Source: Bimastos eiseni (taxonomy: Eukaryota; Annelida; Clitellata; Crassiclitellata; Lumbricidae). Taken from it: 64,000 nucleotides of DNA. The position numbers and the translations under genes were made by a program. Positions 11,401 to 25,655 of this stretch are shown piece by piece. The stretch lies in contig OY365818.1 of NCBI GenBank assembly GCA_959347315.1, positions 8,357,581-8,421,580 on the forward strand. Reading direction: 5' to 3'. Within the stretch, counting starts at the first letter, position 1. The number at the start of each line of letters is the position of its first letter. The notes beneath the pieces were generated by a model, which did no database searches, was not told the origin of the DNA, and saw only the letters and a program-made list of their open reading frames with translations.

Positions 11401-14400
11401 TTCTGTGTATCTATCTGTTTGTTTGCCTGTATGCCTGTCTGTCTGTCTATTTGTCTGTCTGTTTGTCTGTCAAATAATCAGGCATGTCGGTGTGACGTAT
11501 ACAGACATACTATATTTAGACCCTGATGCATTCAGTTTGCAATTGTCGTATGGGTCAATTAAACCATGATGATAATGAGGTGGTGATGATGATGATGTAT
11601 GATCATAGTCGTCATCATCATCATAATATTTCTTTTACATTTTATTGTAGGTTTTAAATTACACTGTTCTTTTTTTCATTACATTGGTGTTTACGTTACT
11701 ACAAACTTATATTTTTACATTAATTCAATTACTTACACATTAAAGTAACTTTAGCCATAATTGAATAACACTTACAAGCATGTGATTTCAATTATAGTTA
11801 TATTCACATTGGATTGATTATTACATTACATCGTATCATCTTTACATTACGCTTTGACTCGGGCAGATCGATTGGTTCAAGGAGACCACCACATCATCTT
11901 CGTCGTCATCATCATCGAAGTCGGGCGGTGAATCGGAGGTGACCGCCACTCCCATTGCCACTGGTAAGAAAGTCGTCGTGGAGGACAGTCGCTTCCGGGT
12001 CTATCGACCTCACAACAGCGCCCTCTCTGTGCTCATCATACGAAGGTCGAAGAAGAAGGACGCTGGCATCTACCGATGCAACCTATCCGGATCCAGTACG
12101 CGCCACAAGTACATGATACTCAACGTCACAGGTAATTGTAACTGAGGTTGTAATCAGGTTTATATAGAGCCGGCTCTCGGGAGTGAGTTAAATGGTACTG
12201 AACGTCAAAGGTTATTGCAACGGAGGTTGCAATCAGATTTATATAGAACCAGTTTTCGAGAGAAGTGAAGCTCCCATCTGTTGCCGGTGAATAGATTACG
12301 ATATATAAATCTTCATTGTTTGAACTTAAGATCTGGCAACGAAAACATTGTCTTGAACTGAATTGAATGACTAAACGATCGCTTAAGATATCAACTGTTT
12401 ATACGAATACTCGGTTTCTTCGATTGCTTTTCCTGGCAGCGTTTAATCGATCGTTTCTAACCGAAATCTATTCATTCGTTTATCTCGAATTCTCGGCAGA
12501 TGACCCTCTGTGCAATCAATTATATTGCGTAACAGACGACGGCCGAGAACTCATTCTCCGGATGTATACATAGGCCTTGATTCGGAACAGTAGCTCCACC
12601 TATCTTTACGGTAATTAGGCGCTCCCTCTTTCACTCCCTCTCTCTCACGCTCTCTTTCTCTTCCTATCTCCTTCTCTTCCTCTATCTTCCTCTCTCTCCT
12701 TTCCATCTCCATCTCTCCCGCTCTCTCCCTCACACTTATACACCTGCTTCCATTGTTACCCGTTCTCAAATCCTCGCTTATACATTTAACCGCTTTTGGC
12801 CATCTAGTGATGCAGCTTGTCCAACAGAGGCAAACAGTTCTGTCAGACTTCGTCGCTCTGCTCGTGTCTGTCTGACTGTCCGTCTGTTTGACTCTCTCCG
12901 GTTTTTTGCATCGATATGTCTGTGTCTTATTCTCCGAAGGTATCTCTCCTTTTCTGTACATCTTCCTTCTCTCCCTCTCCTTTTCTCTCTCTTTCTCTCT
13001 GTACGTCCCGATATATTTTTCCATTTGTCTCTTCAACTTCTTTCTCAGCCTCTTACCTCTCTACTATCCCTTCTTCCTCTTCCTATCTCCATCTCCGTCT
13101 CTCTATCTTACGTAAATTCCTCCAGTTCTTCTTCCTACAGTCTACAAATGTAAGTTTGTAGTAACTCCTCTTAACTCCACTGTTCTCTCAATGTGCCATT
13201 CGCTGTCTTTACCTAATTCCTTATTTCTCTCCGCATCCGCTGATTGTCCGCCGAGAAGAATATTGTTCCATCCACGCTTCGATTGTCCGTTCGTACACAA
13301 TGTTTCGATCCACAATCTAGTGATCAATTCCATTTATGTATTTGTATGGCACGAGGATCTGAGAATGAGTAACAATGGAAGCAGGAGTATAAAGTGTGAG
13401 GGAGAGAGGGAGAGAGCGAGAAAGATGGAGAGGGAAAGTAGAGAATCTCGTGTGTCTTGACAGTTCCGCAACAGATAATATTCAACGAGACATTATGATA
13501 CAGCTGGTGCACAAGTCAAGCCTCTGTCATTTCAATCAGTTTACGTTACATTGCTACACAGAATGATCAAGCGCCTCTGCTGCTAAGCAGTTCCACTAGC
13601 ACTAAAGCAACAGTTATAAATCACTATTGGGAAAGGACTTAGGCCTATCAGAGCTCTTAGGTGGAAGTGTGGCAGAATCGAATGTTAAGAGTTCTTTAGT
13701 AATCATTCAGTTACGTGTTGTTTATCTTATATCATCTTATGAATCAATGAATGAACCAACGAAATTTGATTTAGCGCCTCTTCAAGAAATCTACTAAATT
13801 AGGCGCTCTCTATGCTAGCGAATGCATGATGTTAAATGTCATACCCATGTTAAGTTATGACGTGCGATGTCATACTGTGTTATTTTAATTTGTGGTACAG
13901 TGTTTTGTTAGCACATGCAGGGTGGGGGGCTCGTAGTAGGTTAACGTACTGAACTGCCAATTGAGAGGCTGGGGAATGGGGGATTTGGCGGCGATGGTTA
14001 CGAATATAAATGGCCGCCATATACCTTGGTCATTTGTGAAGTTAAATGTTCCTCATAATGTCAGTCCAAGTGAAAACAATTACGTCCTCGTTTACAATAT
14101 CTATCCAGTGTAGTCTCAGTCTGGCATTCTATTTTGAGCTTCACTGACCTAAACCTTCCGAGTTTCTTTAAGAAAATCGGTAGATTACACATTGATTGTC
14201 TGATAAGGTCTGAGTTGTTCAAACTGGACGTGAATGCAGATCCGTTTAGCGTAAAAATGTCGAGTCTAATTACGTACATAGCGCAGTTGTTGTACTGCAC
14301 AAGGGGTTTAATCAGTGATCGCCAAATTCATGGCTCGGGCGAACCACAAAACCTAATGAAACTAAACGATTGGGCAATCGTAAATGTCTCGTGTTTATAT

Positions 14401-17400
14401 TCTTTTATATTCTTACCATTTCACATTAAGACTACGTATATATATGTGTGTGTATATATATATGTATATATATGTATTTATATATATATGTATATATATA
14501 TGTATATATGTGTATATATATATGCGTGCGCGCCTGTGTGTGGGCGTTCGCATAGGTGTGCATTTACGCGCGCGCGTGTGTGTATGTTTGTATGTGTGTG
14601 TGTGTTTGTGTAGGTGTGTTTGTGTTTGTGTGTGTGCGTGCGTGTGTGTGTAGCTTAACTTAGCTTTGTAACAGCTCCTCCATCTTCTACTTTTGAATTC
14701 TTGCAACTGGCTCTTTGCTTTCAATGGATATCACTTGACAACCCCTCTGCCTTGACGAGCGATTGGTGACCGTGTCATATAGATACATACATGAAGCTGA
14801 TCACTAGGTTGTGCATATATATATATATATATATATTACATAAAGATTCGACGCATATTATGTAAAAGCCTACGTGTGTGAGGCGATACTTTGAGCGATT
14901 ATTGTCAGACTGAATCGCATCTCTGTCAATCATCCCACGTGGTATCGGTCTGTGATCGGAGAGAGAGAGAGAGACAGATATAGAGACAGATAGAGACAGA
15001 GAGAGAGACAGACATAGAAATAGACACACAAAGACAGACAGAGACAGACAGAGACAGACAGAGGGAGAGAAATAGAGAGAGGCAGAGAGAACGAGAGAGT
15101 GAGAGGGATACAGGGAGAGAGAGGGGAACGGAGAGAGGGAGAGTGAGACAGACAGACAGACGGAGAACAGAGGGCCAGAGATGGAGAGAGACAGAGAGAG
15201 ACAGAGAGATAGACAGAAAGAGAGACAGACACAGAGACAGAGACAGAGACATAGATCGGTTAAAAGCTTTCGCTGTCATTCGCTGTATCGATCTCGATAT
15301 CAGTAGATGCGTCTGTCTGTCAACCCATCCGTCACGGTCGTCGCAGATCGGATGATGCGGAAAGCAATTTCTCTAATATGACATTTCGCCGAGATGACAG
15401 GGAGAGAGACAGAGACAAACGCAGAGTGATAGAAATACAAAGAGATGATGCAAAGAGAGAGACAGACAGACATAGAGACAGATGGACAGATAGAGGCGTT
15501 CGTTGTTTGTCTGCGACTTTATCAAATTGCTGTATCGATCTTTAGTAATCGTCTGAACGCATTTCTCGAATTTTCGGAGGCTCAAGTTTAATGAGAGTGG
15601 TCGTAGAGCCTCTGTAGATGGCTGTCGAAGGAGTTATTTCCGGTAGGGGCCTACTTCCGGCGCCCTCCGTGGCCCTGTTGGTGGAATATGACTCGAGATG
15701 GTGACCATTTCTATCCGACCTTAAAAAAACGACGACGACTTATTCGATTCAGCACAGACACACACGTCTCTCTAATTATACGTTCACATTTCACACGTAT
15801 ATGTACGACGTACGTGAACATGTATATATGACTGTATGAAGGTATGTATGTATGTATGTATGTATGTATGTATGTATGTATGTATCTGTGCATGTCTATT
15901 ATATCTGTGTGTATTATTATTATTATTATTATTATTATTACTACTACTACTACTATTATTATTATTATTGGCCCGGAATACAAATCGTTAGTAAAATATC
16001 AGCCAATACTTGTATTTTTGTTCTAACGGAGTAATAAAAAAACTGCTAATTATGGGTTCGTCGCATGACGGTAGCAGACATGTTCCTAGTAGACATGTTC
16101 ATCAGAGACGTGTTCTTAATAGACACGTTCTATATAGAGAGTGATTACGTTATACATTTCGTTTTGTTTTCTCGCAGAGTCTAAAATCGAAGCTCAGACG
16201 AGTCCAGCGACGATGAGAGCGAAGATCGGAAATGACGTCACACTGTGGTGCAATGCCACCGGATATCCAAAACCAGTTGTATACTGGACGAGAGAGGACA
16301 GAAGTCGACAGCTGCCCGATGGAAGCTATCAATACTGGGTGAGACAGATACCGAGAGGTGCTCGATGGTGCATGTGCTTGCGTGCTGGATTGTCGATCGA
16401 AAGGGCAGGGCTTCGAGTCCCATCAGGGCAGACATTTCTCTCGTGAGATCTGTTCCACTTTCGCCCCATTGTCAATTCAGCTGTGATTAATACGCTGATC
16501 GAACATGTATTATGCAGTCTGTGGGAATGTGACGGCGAGAAAGAGAGAGAGGATTGGTCAGTCGCTATTATATGTCGAGGCCAAGAAAATGAAGTTGTTG
16601 ACACTTCATGCTTATGGCTGCATAAGGGCGAACTTGAGAGGCTGTTGCTGTTTTTGTTGTTGTTTTTGTTGCTGTTTTTGTTGTTGTTTTTGTTGCTGTT
16701 TTTGTTGCTGTTTTTGTTGTTGTTTTTGTTGCTGTTTTTGTTGCTGTTTTTGTTGTGGTTGTTCTTTTTCTTCTTCTTCGTCTTCTTCTTAAGTTTGCGA
16801 GGACTACTTTAACGACTCCTTTCCTTGCCTGTGTTATATTCTGTGTATTGTATAGTATTGTATAGTTTTGTATTTTTGGTATTGCATAGCATAATTTTAT
16901 TGTATTTGGTTTGTGTCTTGCTGTGTGTACTCGGTACTGCCTCCAACTCGCGGAAACTCCACATGCATATTTCGTAAACAATCAAAGCTGTTCTCTTTCG
17001 CCCCAAAACGCCTCCGAACATACAACTTGAAGTATACAATACAAGTGTGTTTGTGCAATGAATGATGTCGTGCTGTTGTCTTTAGGGTAACGGACTACAG
17101 GTGAGAAGTGCATCCGAGTCTGATACTGGAATCTATGCCTGCTACCTGGATAACTTCGTCCAGCCAATCGTCTCCTACAAGTTCTCGCTCATGGTCGAAG
17201 GTAACTCGTAATTAATTAATTACTTAACCCTTACCCCTCCAATTATTATATCAAACGCATTAAAATATGCTGTTCCCAGCGGTCTCAGGAGTGGCAAGGG
17301 CTAATTGACCTTTCACTTATATTGTATTATTTTTTTATTTATAGCGCATCTCACATATTTATTCAGAGGTGCTCTTTGCACTGGCTTATTATACTTATTA

Positions 17401-20400
17401 TACCTACTGTCACGACAATTAGCAAAATAGTGCGCAGTAGGTTGAAAAACTCAACCAGTAGTGGGCCCACGCTCAAGGGTGAAACCAACCAACGGATTCT
17501 TTTCGACAGCTGGCAGAAGGCATGCATAGGGCCCTGTAGTTTATGCGATTGTGCGATTTCGCATAATTTCGCACAAATTGGCGGTTTTCGCATAAATGTT
17601 TTAATGTAAAGTTTTCGCAAATCATTGCAAAAAGTTAGGAAATTTCGGTAAGTGTTAACTATAATTGGCTTGTCCAGGCTATTACTAGTCTATAGGGGCT
17701 ATAGTTTACCGACCAGACGACATAATTGTTGATGACTAGGATCCGTGGGTTATGCGATTATGCGATTTTTTCGTATAATTTACCAAAATATTTCGCATGA
17801 TCCACGGGGACATAGGTTAGCATGTTCAGAATATTGATTGCATCGGTGTGTGCTGTACAAACATTCATTCAATCAATATTAACATGATGTAGCGCCCATT
17901 CAAGGTACCTACTCAGAGGACCTCCCGCTCAACATCAACCGATACCTTGTGTATAATCGTAATCGCACGCAAAAATTCAAATTTCTCAAACGCTGCTCTA
18001 AAGCTGAGAGTAGAAGACCAGTTTATTCACAAGCGCTGCGCTGTGTCAGAGGGGATGTCCAGAGTTGTCAAACATTCAGGATCCGAGTCCCGTCATAGGA
18101 GAGACCAAAGAGATGAGGGGGGCAGACGAGTTACAGCATTGTATAGCGCACAGTTAAGTAACACCTACGTAAGATAATCAACATAACATTCAAACATAAT
18201 ACCATGTATAGTAAATTGTTGATGGAGATTTTTCCCACAGTTATCTAACTCTTTTATAAACACAGCCTTCAAGCGTGATACCATGAAAATAAAATTAACG
18301 GGCAGAGGTGTAGCGACGTATTGCACCAACGATCACCTTGCATCTGTTCCCTGAATAAGCCTGCACTGGCTGTCACTCACTAAGCAAGAGGATCACTTGG
18401 AAGCTGGCAGATTCGGTTCACAAGTATCTACGCGGACAAAGACCAACATGTTTGGTGGAAGACTGTGCGCTTGACTTATCCCTTCGCAGTTCAGAGGCAG
18501 TCTCAATTACTTTCTACCAAACGGTGTATGGACGAGCAACCAGTTTACGTCTGAGGCAGTTGCATTCGCTATATATTTTCGTGATAGTGAGGAGTCTGTG
18601 GACTGCTTTCTATTGTTTACGGTCCCCACTCAACAGCCTGGCATTCTCGACTGAAACGCACGGGTTAGGGTCAGGCATAAAACAGTAATTGTCCAGTCAA
18701 TTTTTGTAGGCATTGATCAGCCTTTCTATCGACTTTAAAATTCAGCTATCTAAATTGAATAGACGATGCTTAGCTTGATTTTATTAGCCCCAACTCTAAC
18801 TATACTTATAAAACTGTTCCAACACCCGTTTTCAAACCCGTCCTTTTGACTTTCAAGGCGATCGTTCAACTATTCAGTTACCCACACTGCTTGCAGTCCA
18901 GCAGTGCCAGTCCCAAGCATGGATAAAAGAGGAGGGCGACGCTAATTATAACTGTTATAACAGTGTCGTTAAACTGCAACTATCACCGCCATTCACTTAC
19001 CGGTACCCTGTATAGCGTCGTCTGATCAAGTTAAAAGCAGATCCATTGACTTGCAGATAATCCTTGGAACCTGGATGGCTACAAGATGCGTTTTGACAGC
19101 AAGCAGTGGTATCCGCAGGACAGCGTTGAACCGAAACCCGTCAAGACGAAATCCTTCCTTCTGATGTGCGAGGCCCGTGGAGCGTCGAAGCCACAGCCTC
19201 TGATTCGATGGTACAGAGACGGAAAAGCCATTCGCAATAACAAACACTTCTACATCATCGTAAGATTATCGAACTTTCATTCAATTCGTCACTCTTCTAT
19301 TGATCAGTACATCGAGCAAACTGTTATCATTACATGTAAACTTGTTAGGCGCTCTATCACTATTAGTTCATCAATCAGCCAACCATAGTAATTCTGCTAA
19401 CATCATTGTTGATTCGGCGCCATGATGGTTGCCGCGCGTGAGTATGTTGACGTCTTGGATTTGCTAGAAAACTCAGTTTATTCAATAAAAATTATTCTGT
19501 AAGCCATGATGCGGTCTGCCACCTGGCAGGATTTGTATTACAATAAACGAGTATCATCATCATGCTACTAACGGTACAACCGCTTCTTCTACTACCACTA
19601 CTACTAAGACTTCCAATCCTACCATTACCACAACAATCGCTTATATTTGCACTACTACACTATTACTATCAACCCTTTTAATGCTGCATTGCTGTCACTA
19701 CAGCTATTACTACTATTACATTTACTACTAGCACCACATCCACTAATATTACGACGATTGTTACTACCAATAATTATTAATGTTATCACTAATATACTCC
19801 TACCATTGCAACCGTAAATTCTGCTATTACTATCTCCCGGTATCGTCAACATGATTATATCCGAATAGTTTCCATGTCCACTACATCATCCATAATTCTA
19901 TTGCATTGTGTGTTTGTTACGTCATCCATTATGTCATGATCGTCACTTTCGTCAGGTCCATTCGTCATTCTTACGTCACTGCATTTCGTTTCCGGCTGCC
20001 TTACATAAATATTGAATGTTCCACTCCGTCTGATTCGATGGCGACGCCGGAGAAAATGGACATGTCGCTAGATGGAGTGATCTAGACGGAAATTTATGTG
20101 GCGCCATGTGAACAACAATGTGGAAACATTATTAGGATTAATATTAGCAGTCATTTCTTTCTGGATGGTGGTTGTACCGATGGAAACAATGTTATGAATA
20201 TATTTATTGATTGCATCGTACATTCTCTCGCAAACGATTTTGTTTATTGAGAGATTGACTGGTGTATAATTTTTAAAACTACTTAAAGGCAACTCCAAAC
20301 ATTGAATGCTGCGTGATGTCATTAACTGCAGTTTATTTACTGGAAGATATTGGTCAATTTTTTAACACAGAGTTGTGTTTATTTCTAAATCTTTTTTTGT

Positions 20401-23400
20401 TTCTATGGTTGCACGATGTTGTACTTGTCAGCGACTTGAATTGTCAGTATAGAGCTCAGAGAGGTTCACATTTGAGAAGGCGTCATTAATCAGCAAAAAT
20501 ATCTAATACTATGATTAACAATACCTCTGTTATTAGGCCTTCTACTAATGGTACAACCCCTTCTTCTACTACCACTATTTCAAAACTGCTACTGCTATTA
20601 TTATCACTCTACTAATACTGCTTAGGAAATAGGAATGCAATTAAGATAACAATCGTTGCTTTGCTCCTCTTACTCGTGCAGCAATCGGCCTGTTTCTGTA
20701 TCCAGGAGGACAGTCCTGAATCCCGTTCCAGTTATGCATCATCCACCTTGGTCATCATGAACTTCCTTCCTCGTTTCCAGGGCAACTATACCTGTGTCGC
20801 ATCGAATGTTTTCCGCATGAAGAAACTGACGTTCTACGTCAGAGGTAAGTAATGCCACGATAGTGGCGTCACCGCCTAGAAAGGCGCAAAATAAATTTTT
20901 ATGCCTTATTCAAATGAAATAGCAGTTTGAAAGCATTTGGCCATGACCAAGAAGGGTTCAAATAGGTCTTTTAGACGCATCGGCGTTGTCACTAAGAAAC
21001 GAATCCCCACTATTAATAACTTACAAAGATCAATCGCATCTTGACCATACTTAGTGAAAAATGTGATGTAGGCCTATAGCTTAACAAGGATTGCAAAGGT
21101 GATATCGTTCGTGCGTGCAGGAGAGATTAGCTATAAGGTAAACGTTGTGGACAGTAGTACGTAGACAATAATTTGAGACACAACCCGCAACATTACAATA
21201 TCTGCTGACGAAATACATGAGATCAACGGGCCACACCAAAGTGGCTGTTGCTATGTGCTATCTATTTATAAGGTTGTTGTTGCTTCGTTTTCGTGTTGTC
21301 TAAAGATGCTTGATAATGTCTACGAGGTTGCCTAAGTTTATTCATTTTGCTGAAGTACAAAGAAGTATCTATTATTTAGCTGTGTTTGATTTACGCGAAT
21401 GAATTTGTGTTTCACATTTTATTTCATCATAGTTCAGTTCTTAATTTAGATTATTTGTTTCTTAATCGATGTCATGCATTGTCTTTAACTTTTGTTTATT
21501 TTGCCCTAGGCTCTATTTATGTGTTCGTCTTTGATTTATTTCGGTAGCAGTCTTTAACAATTTCTGTTATGTTAGATTCGCACGGTTTTTTCCTCAATTT
21601 TAAAATTCCCAAGTTCATTAAAATTCAAAGCGGCGTGTCTATGCTGGGACTAATATGGAAGGAAGATGGAGCCGACGGAAACTGCGTAATTTATCTAGAT
21701 TATGTGTGTGACTACATCCGGGACTTTTGCAGGATACATCGGCGGTCACGTTTGTTTTTGTAAATCAAATAGAACAACTTAATAGGGACTATATGGAACT
21801 TGCAATATGAATGAAATGTGTGTTCAAGGGAAGACTTTTCGACTGGAGATGCATAAATTTAGATGCACTTTCGGTGATTACATTTTCAAAGTTATCCCGC
21901 CGAGTACCCGAATGTCACTTTACTCATAGCCGATCACAGACATCGCACGCAACGCATCAGAACAGAAGATCACTGATTGGCTGACGCGTTGCGACGTCAT
22001 ATTCCTTCCATATTAGTCCCAGGTCTATGTAGCAGTTGATTCGCCTCCACACTTTTATAATTTACCAGAGATGCTCATGTGAGCATTTTCGCTGACTTTC
22101 AAGTAAAAGTCAAACAAGCCCAAGTCATTTTTTAACCCTTATATTATAATAATTTGAGAATTCTCAAACTGCCAAGAAAAGTAGCCGCACGTACGTAAGA
22201 CAATTTGTTAAATTTTTACATGGGAATCTACCTATAGGAGTCGAGAATGATGTGAAGGAGGAGGAGGAGGAGGAAGTGTCAAGGCCTGTGAACCTCGATC
22301 GGGAGAGAGCAGACGCCAGTAAACAGCGAACCTCTGCGAATGTAGTACGTGTCTATAACGAAGTACCACCAATCGTCATGCCTTAGGTATGCATTCTGAA
22401 CTGACGTTTTCACCCGTAGGCTAGCGTATGATGATCTGTCATTTTGGCAACGACTTGGTATTTTGATGTCCCGCAAGCAATTAGAAAAAGAACTATGTAA
22501 ACATGACGGCAATGAAGCCAAGACTGCTAAGAAAACAGACGATATTTACGATCGGTTCTTCTAAGTAGAGAAGAATAACGCCAGTCAGTTTAGGCTATAA
22601 AAATTATAGACGCTATTGTAATACACCGCCAATTATAAGACCACCTGTATAAGACCACATCTCCCTATAATATCGAACGATCATTAAGATTAACTTTAGT
22701 ACGACTTGCATTCTGATAATTTCAATAGGTGAACTTAATTTGTTGGAATCTTTTATTGCTCATTCAATTTTTTCATCTGTGATCGTTTAGTAATTTATTG
22801 TGCTTGCATATTCGTTTCACCTAAAGTCGCCTAAAATTCGCTATCTTCATTTTGATGTTGTTTAGTTTGCATGAGATTGTTTTCACATGACCTAGCATGT
22901 TCGTTAAGTCGTTCAATTGCTAACCTGTTCTGGAGTTTTCCCGACGAATAATATAGATTTAATTAATAGCATGTACAATGCACGTAAACTGTTAACTCTA
23001 ACAATAATAGTTGTTGCTGTTTTTTAAATTAATATCTAACATCTGAGGATAATTACCACGGGTATAATAATAATAATAATAATAATTATTATTATTATTA
23101 TAATACTTCTACCACTTAATATCATTGATTATTCACCTGTGTTCCATTTTTGCAGTATATTGACCTATCGAAATATAATTAATTAATTATATAAATTAAT
23201 AACCCTAAGAAGATAGAAAGAGAGTAGAGGCTATTGAAATGTGGACTTGGAGAAAAAAAGTTGAAAATCATTTTGACAGAAAAAGTACCAAATCGAGAGA
23301 GTGAGAGAACAGAAGTTTTGCTACAATCGATTGAAAACAGGAAACACCGCTGGCTTGGCCATATATTCCGAAAAGGAGGTCTGCTGTTGACGGCACTGGA

Positions 23401-25611
23401 AGGAAGGATGCTGGGAAGGCAAAAAGGGGTAGGAAAAGACTGAACGCGCTAAGTGATCTAGACAATGGAGAACCTTATGCAACTACGAAGAGGAAAGCGA
23501 GTAACTGAAGGAGTTGAAGAGAAAGGAAGGGGAGACAAGAATCGTTCATGTCACAAACCTACTCAGCAGAAGAAGAACTAATACTCTTTAGAAATTTCAG
23601 ATTTTTGTTTCTAATTTAAGCTATTAAAGCTCACGCTAGATCCGGCCATCCTTCCCTCCCCGATTCAGTGTAAACTAGAAGCATCTAATCTTCCCTTAAA
23701 ATGCTCAATATGATGCTTATGTAAACATTATCGTACACCTGGCGATGGGCGTTGCTTGTCACTCGCTGTCAACAGCAAGAGTTCTGAGAGATTTCTTTTC
23801 ACACATCAAAGTAATTACTAGACTCGCGTTGGTTACATCTCTGCACTCGCTAGGACCATATCCTGCTTTGGTTTCACGCTGCACCCTTGGCTGTGATCCA
23901 TCATGTTTCTCTTACAGATATCTGCCGCATCATATCCACAGGTCAAAATCACCGCCGAGCAACAATTATTCCCATCCATCAATCCATCCATCCATCCATC
24001 CATCCATCCATCCATCCATCCATCCATCCATCCATCCATCCATCCATCCATCCATCCATCCATCCATCCATCCATCCATCCATCCATCCATCCATCCATC
24101 CATCCATCCATCCATCCATCCATCCATCCATCCATCCATCCATCCATCCATCCATCCATCCATCCATCCATCCATCCATCCATCCATCCATCCATCCATC
24201 CATCCATCCATCCATCCATCCATCCATCCATCCATCCATCCATCCATCCATCCATCCATCCATCCATCCATCCATCCATCCATCCATCCATCCATCCATC
24301 CATCCATCCATCCATCCATCCATCCATCCATCCATCCATCCATCCATCCATCCATCCATCCATCCATCCATCCATCCATCCATCCATCCATCCATCCATC
24401 CATCCATCCATCCATCCATCCATCCATCCATCCATCCATCCATCCATCCATCCATCCATCCATCCATCCATCCATCCATCCATCCATCCATCCATCCATC
24501 CATCCATCCATCCATCCATCCATCCATCCATCCATCCATCCATCCATCCATCCATCCATCCATCCATCCATCCATCCATCCATCCATCCATCCATCCATC
24601 CATCCATCCATCCATCCATCCATCCATCCATCCATCCATCCATCCATCCATCCATCCATCCATCCATCCATCCATCCATCCATCCATCCATCCATCCATC
24701 CATCCATCCATCCATCCATCCATCCATCCATCCATCCATCCATCCATCCATCCATCCATCCATCCATCCATCCATCCATCCATCCATCCATCCATCCATC
24801 CATCCATCCATCCATCCATCCATCCATCCATCCATCCATCCATCCATCCATCCATCCATCCATCCATCCATCCATCCATCCATCCATCCAAACTTCCATA
24901 CATCAACCCAACCATTAATCAATTTACTCATCCATCCAAACTTCCATGCATTCATGTACCCATTCATCCATCCATCCATCCATCCAAACTTCCATATATT
25001 CATGCACCCATCCATCCATCAACCCAACCATTAATCAATTTACCCATCCATCCATCCATCCATCCAAATTTCCATGCATTCATGTACCCATTCATCCATC
25101 CATCCATTCATCCAACCATCCATAGCAGCATCATTGGAACTGTCAAGACATCGATATCCTTAATACGTATCAGTTTCAAAATTGCAGAAGAGCGGAAACG
25201 ATCAGTCAGAATGAACTGAGATATTAGTCTGGTCAATAATTGAGCAACGGAACAAACCACTGGAGATCATGGCCCAAGCAGTGATGTGTTCCCATAAGTT
25301 TGTTACCCAGTCTCGCCCTAAGCGACTCCGCCTTAACGGTCTCCCTGACCCTCAGACCCCCGGACCGGACCTCCACTGGACTACCCCTTTGACAACCCCT
25401 ACGATTCGACGCATCGCTCGTGATTAATCTCACAACTTTGACCACACGAACAGAAAATCGATTACATTGGCCAATTGTACGCAAAGGATTTGCTCAATGT
25501 CACAACACAGTAACTGCATATGGGACTCGAACCCGTGCTCTCAGGGTTAAGAACCAACCTCTCTCTGTATCTCTCTGTCTGTGTCTGTCTGTCTCGCTCT
25601 CTATCTGTCTG

Positions 25612-25655
<44 letters not shown>

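Noticed and set aside
12551..13036. 161-residue minus-strand open frame
   Set aside because: Arg/Glu repeat translation of CT tracts around unrelated sequence; no splice or domain support.
21569..21763. Possible extra Ig-gene exon in intron 6
   Set aside because: The open frame lacks an acceptor with a pyrimidine tract and phase 1 at both ends, and has no EGF, Ig or membrane signature.
23745..25219. Long open frames of several hundred residues over the CATC array (both strands)
   Set aside because: A 4-bp repeat without stop codons stays open in every frame. The translation is a four-residue repeat with no start context, splice support or domain.
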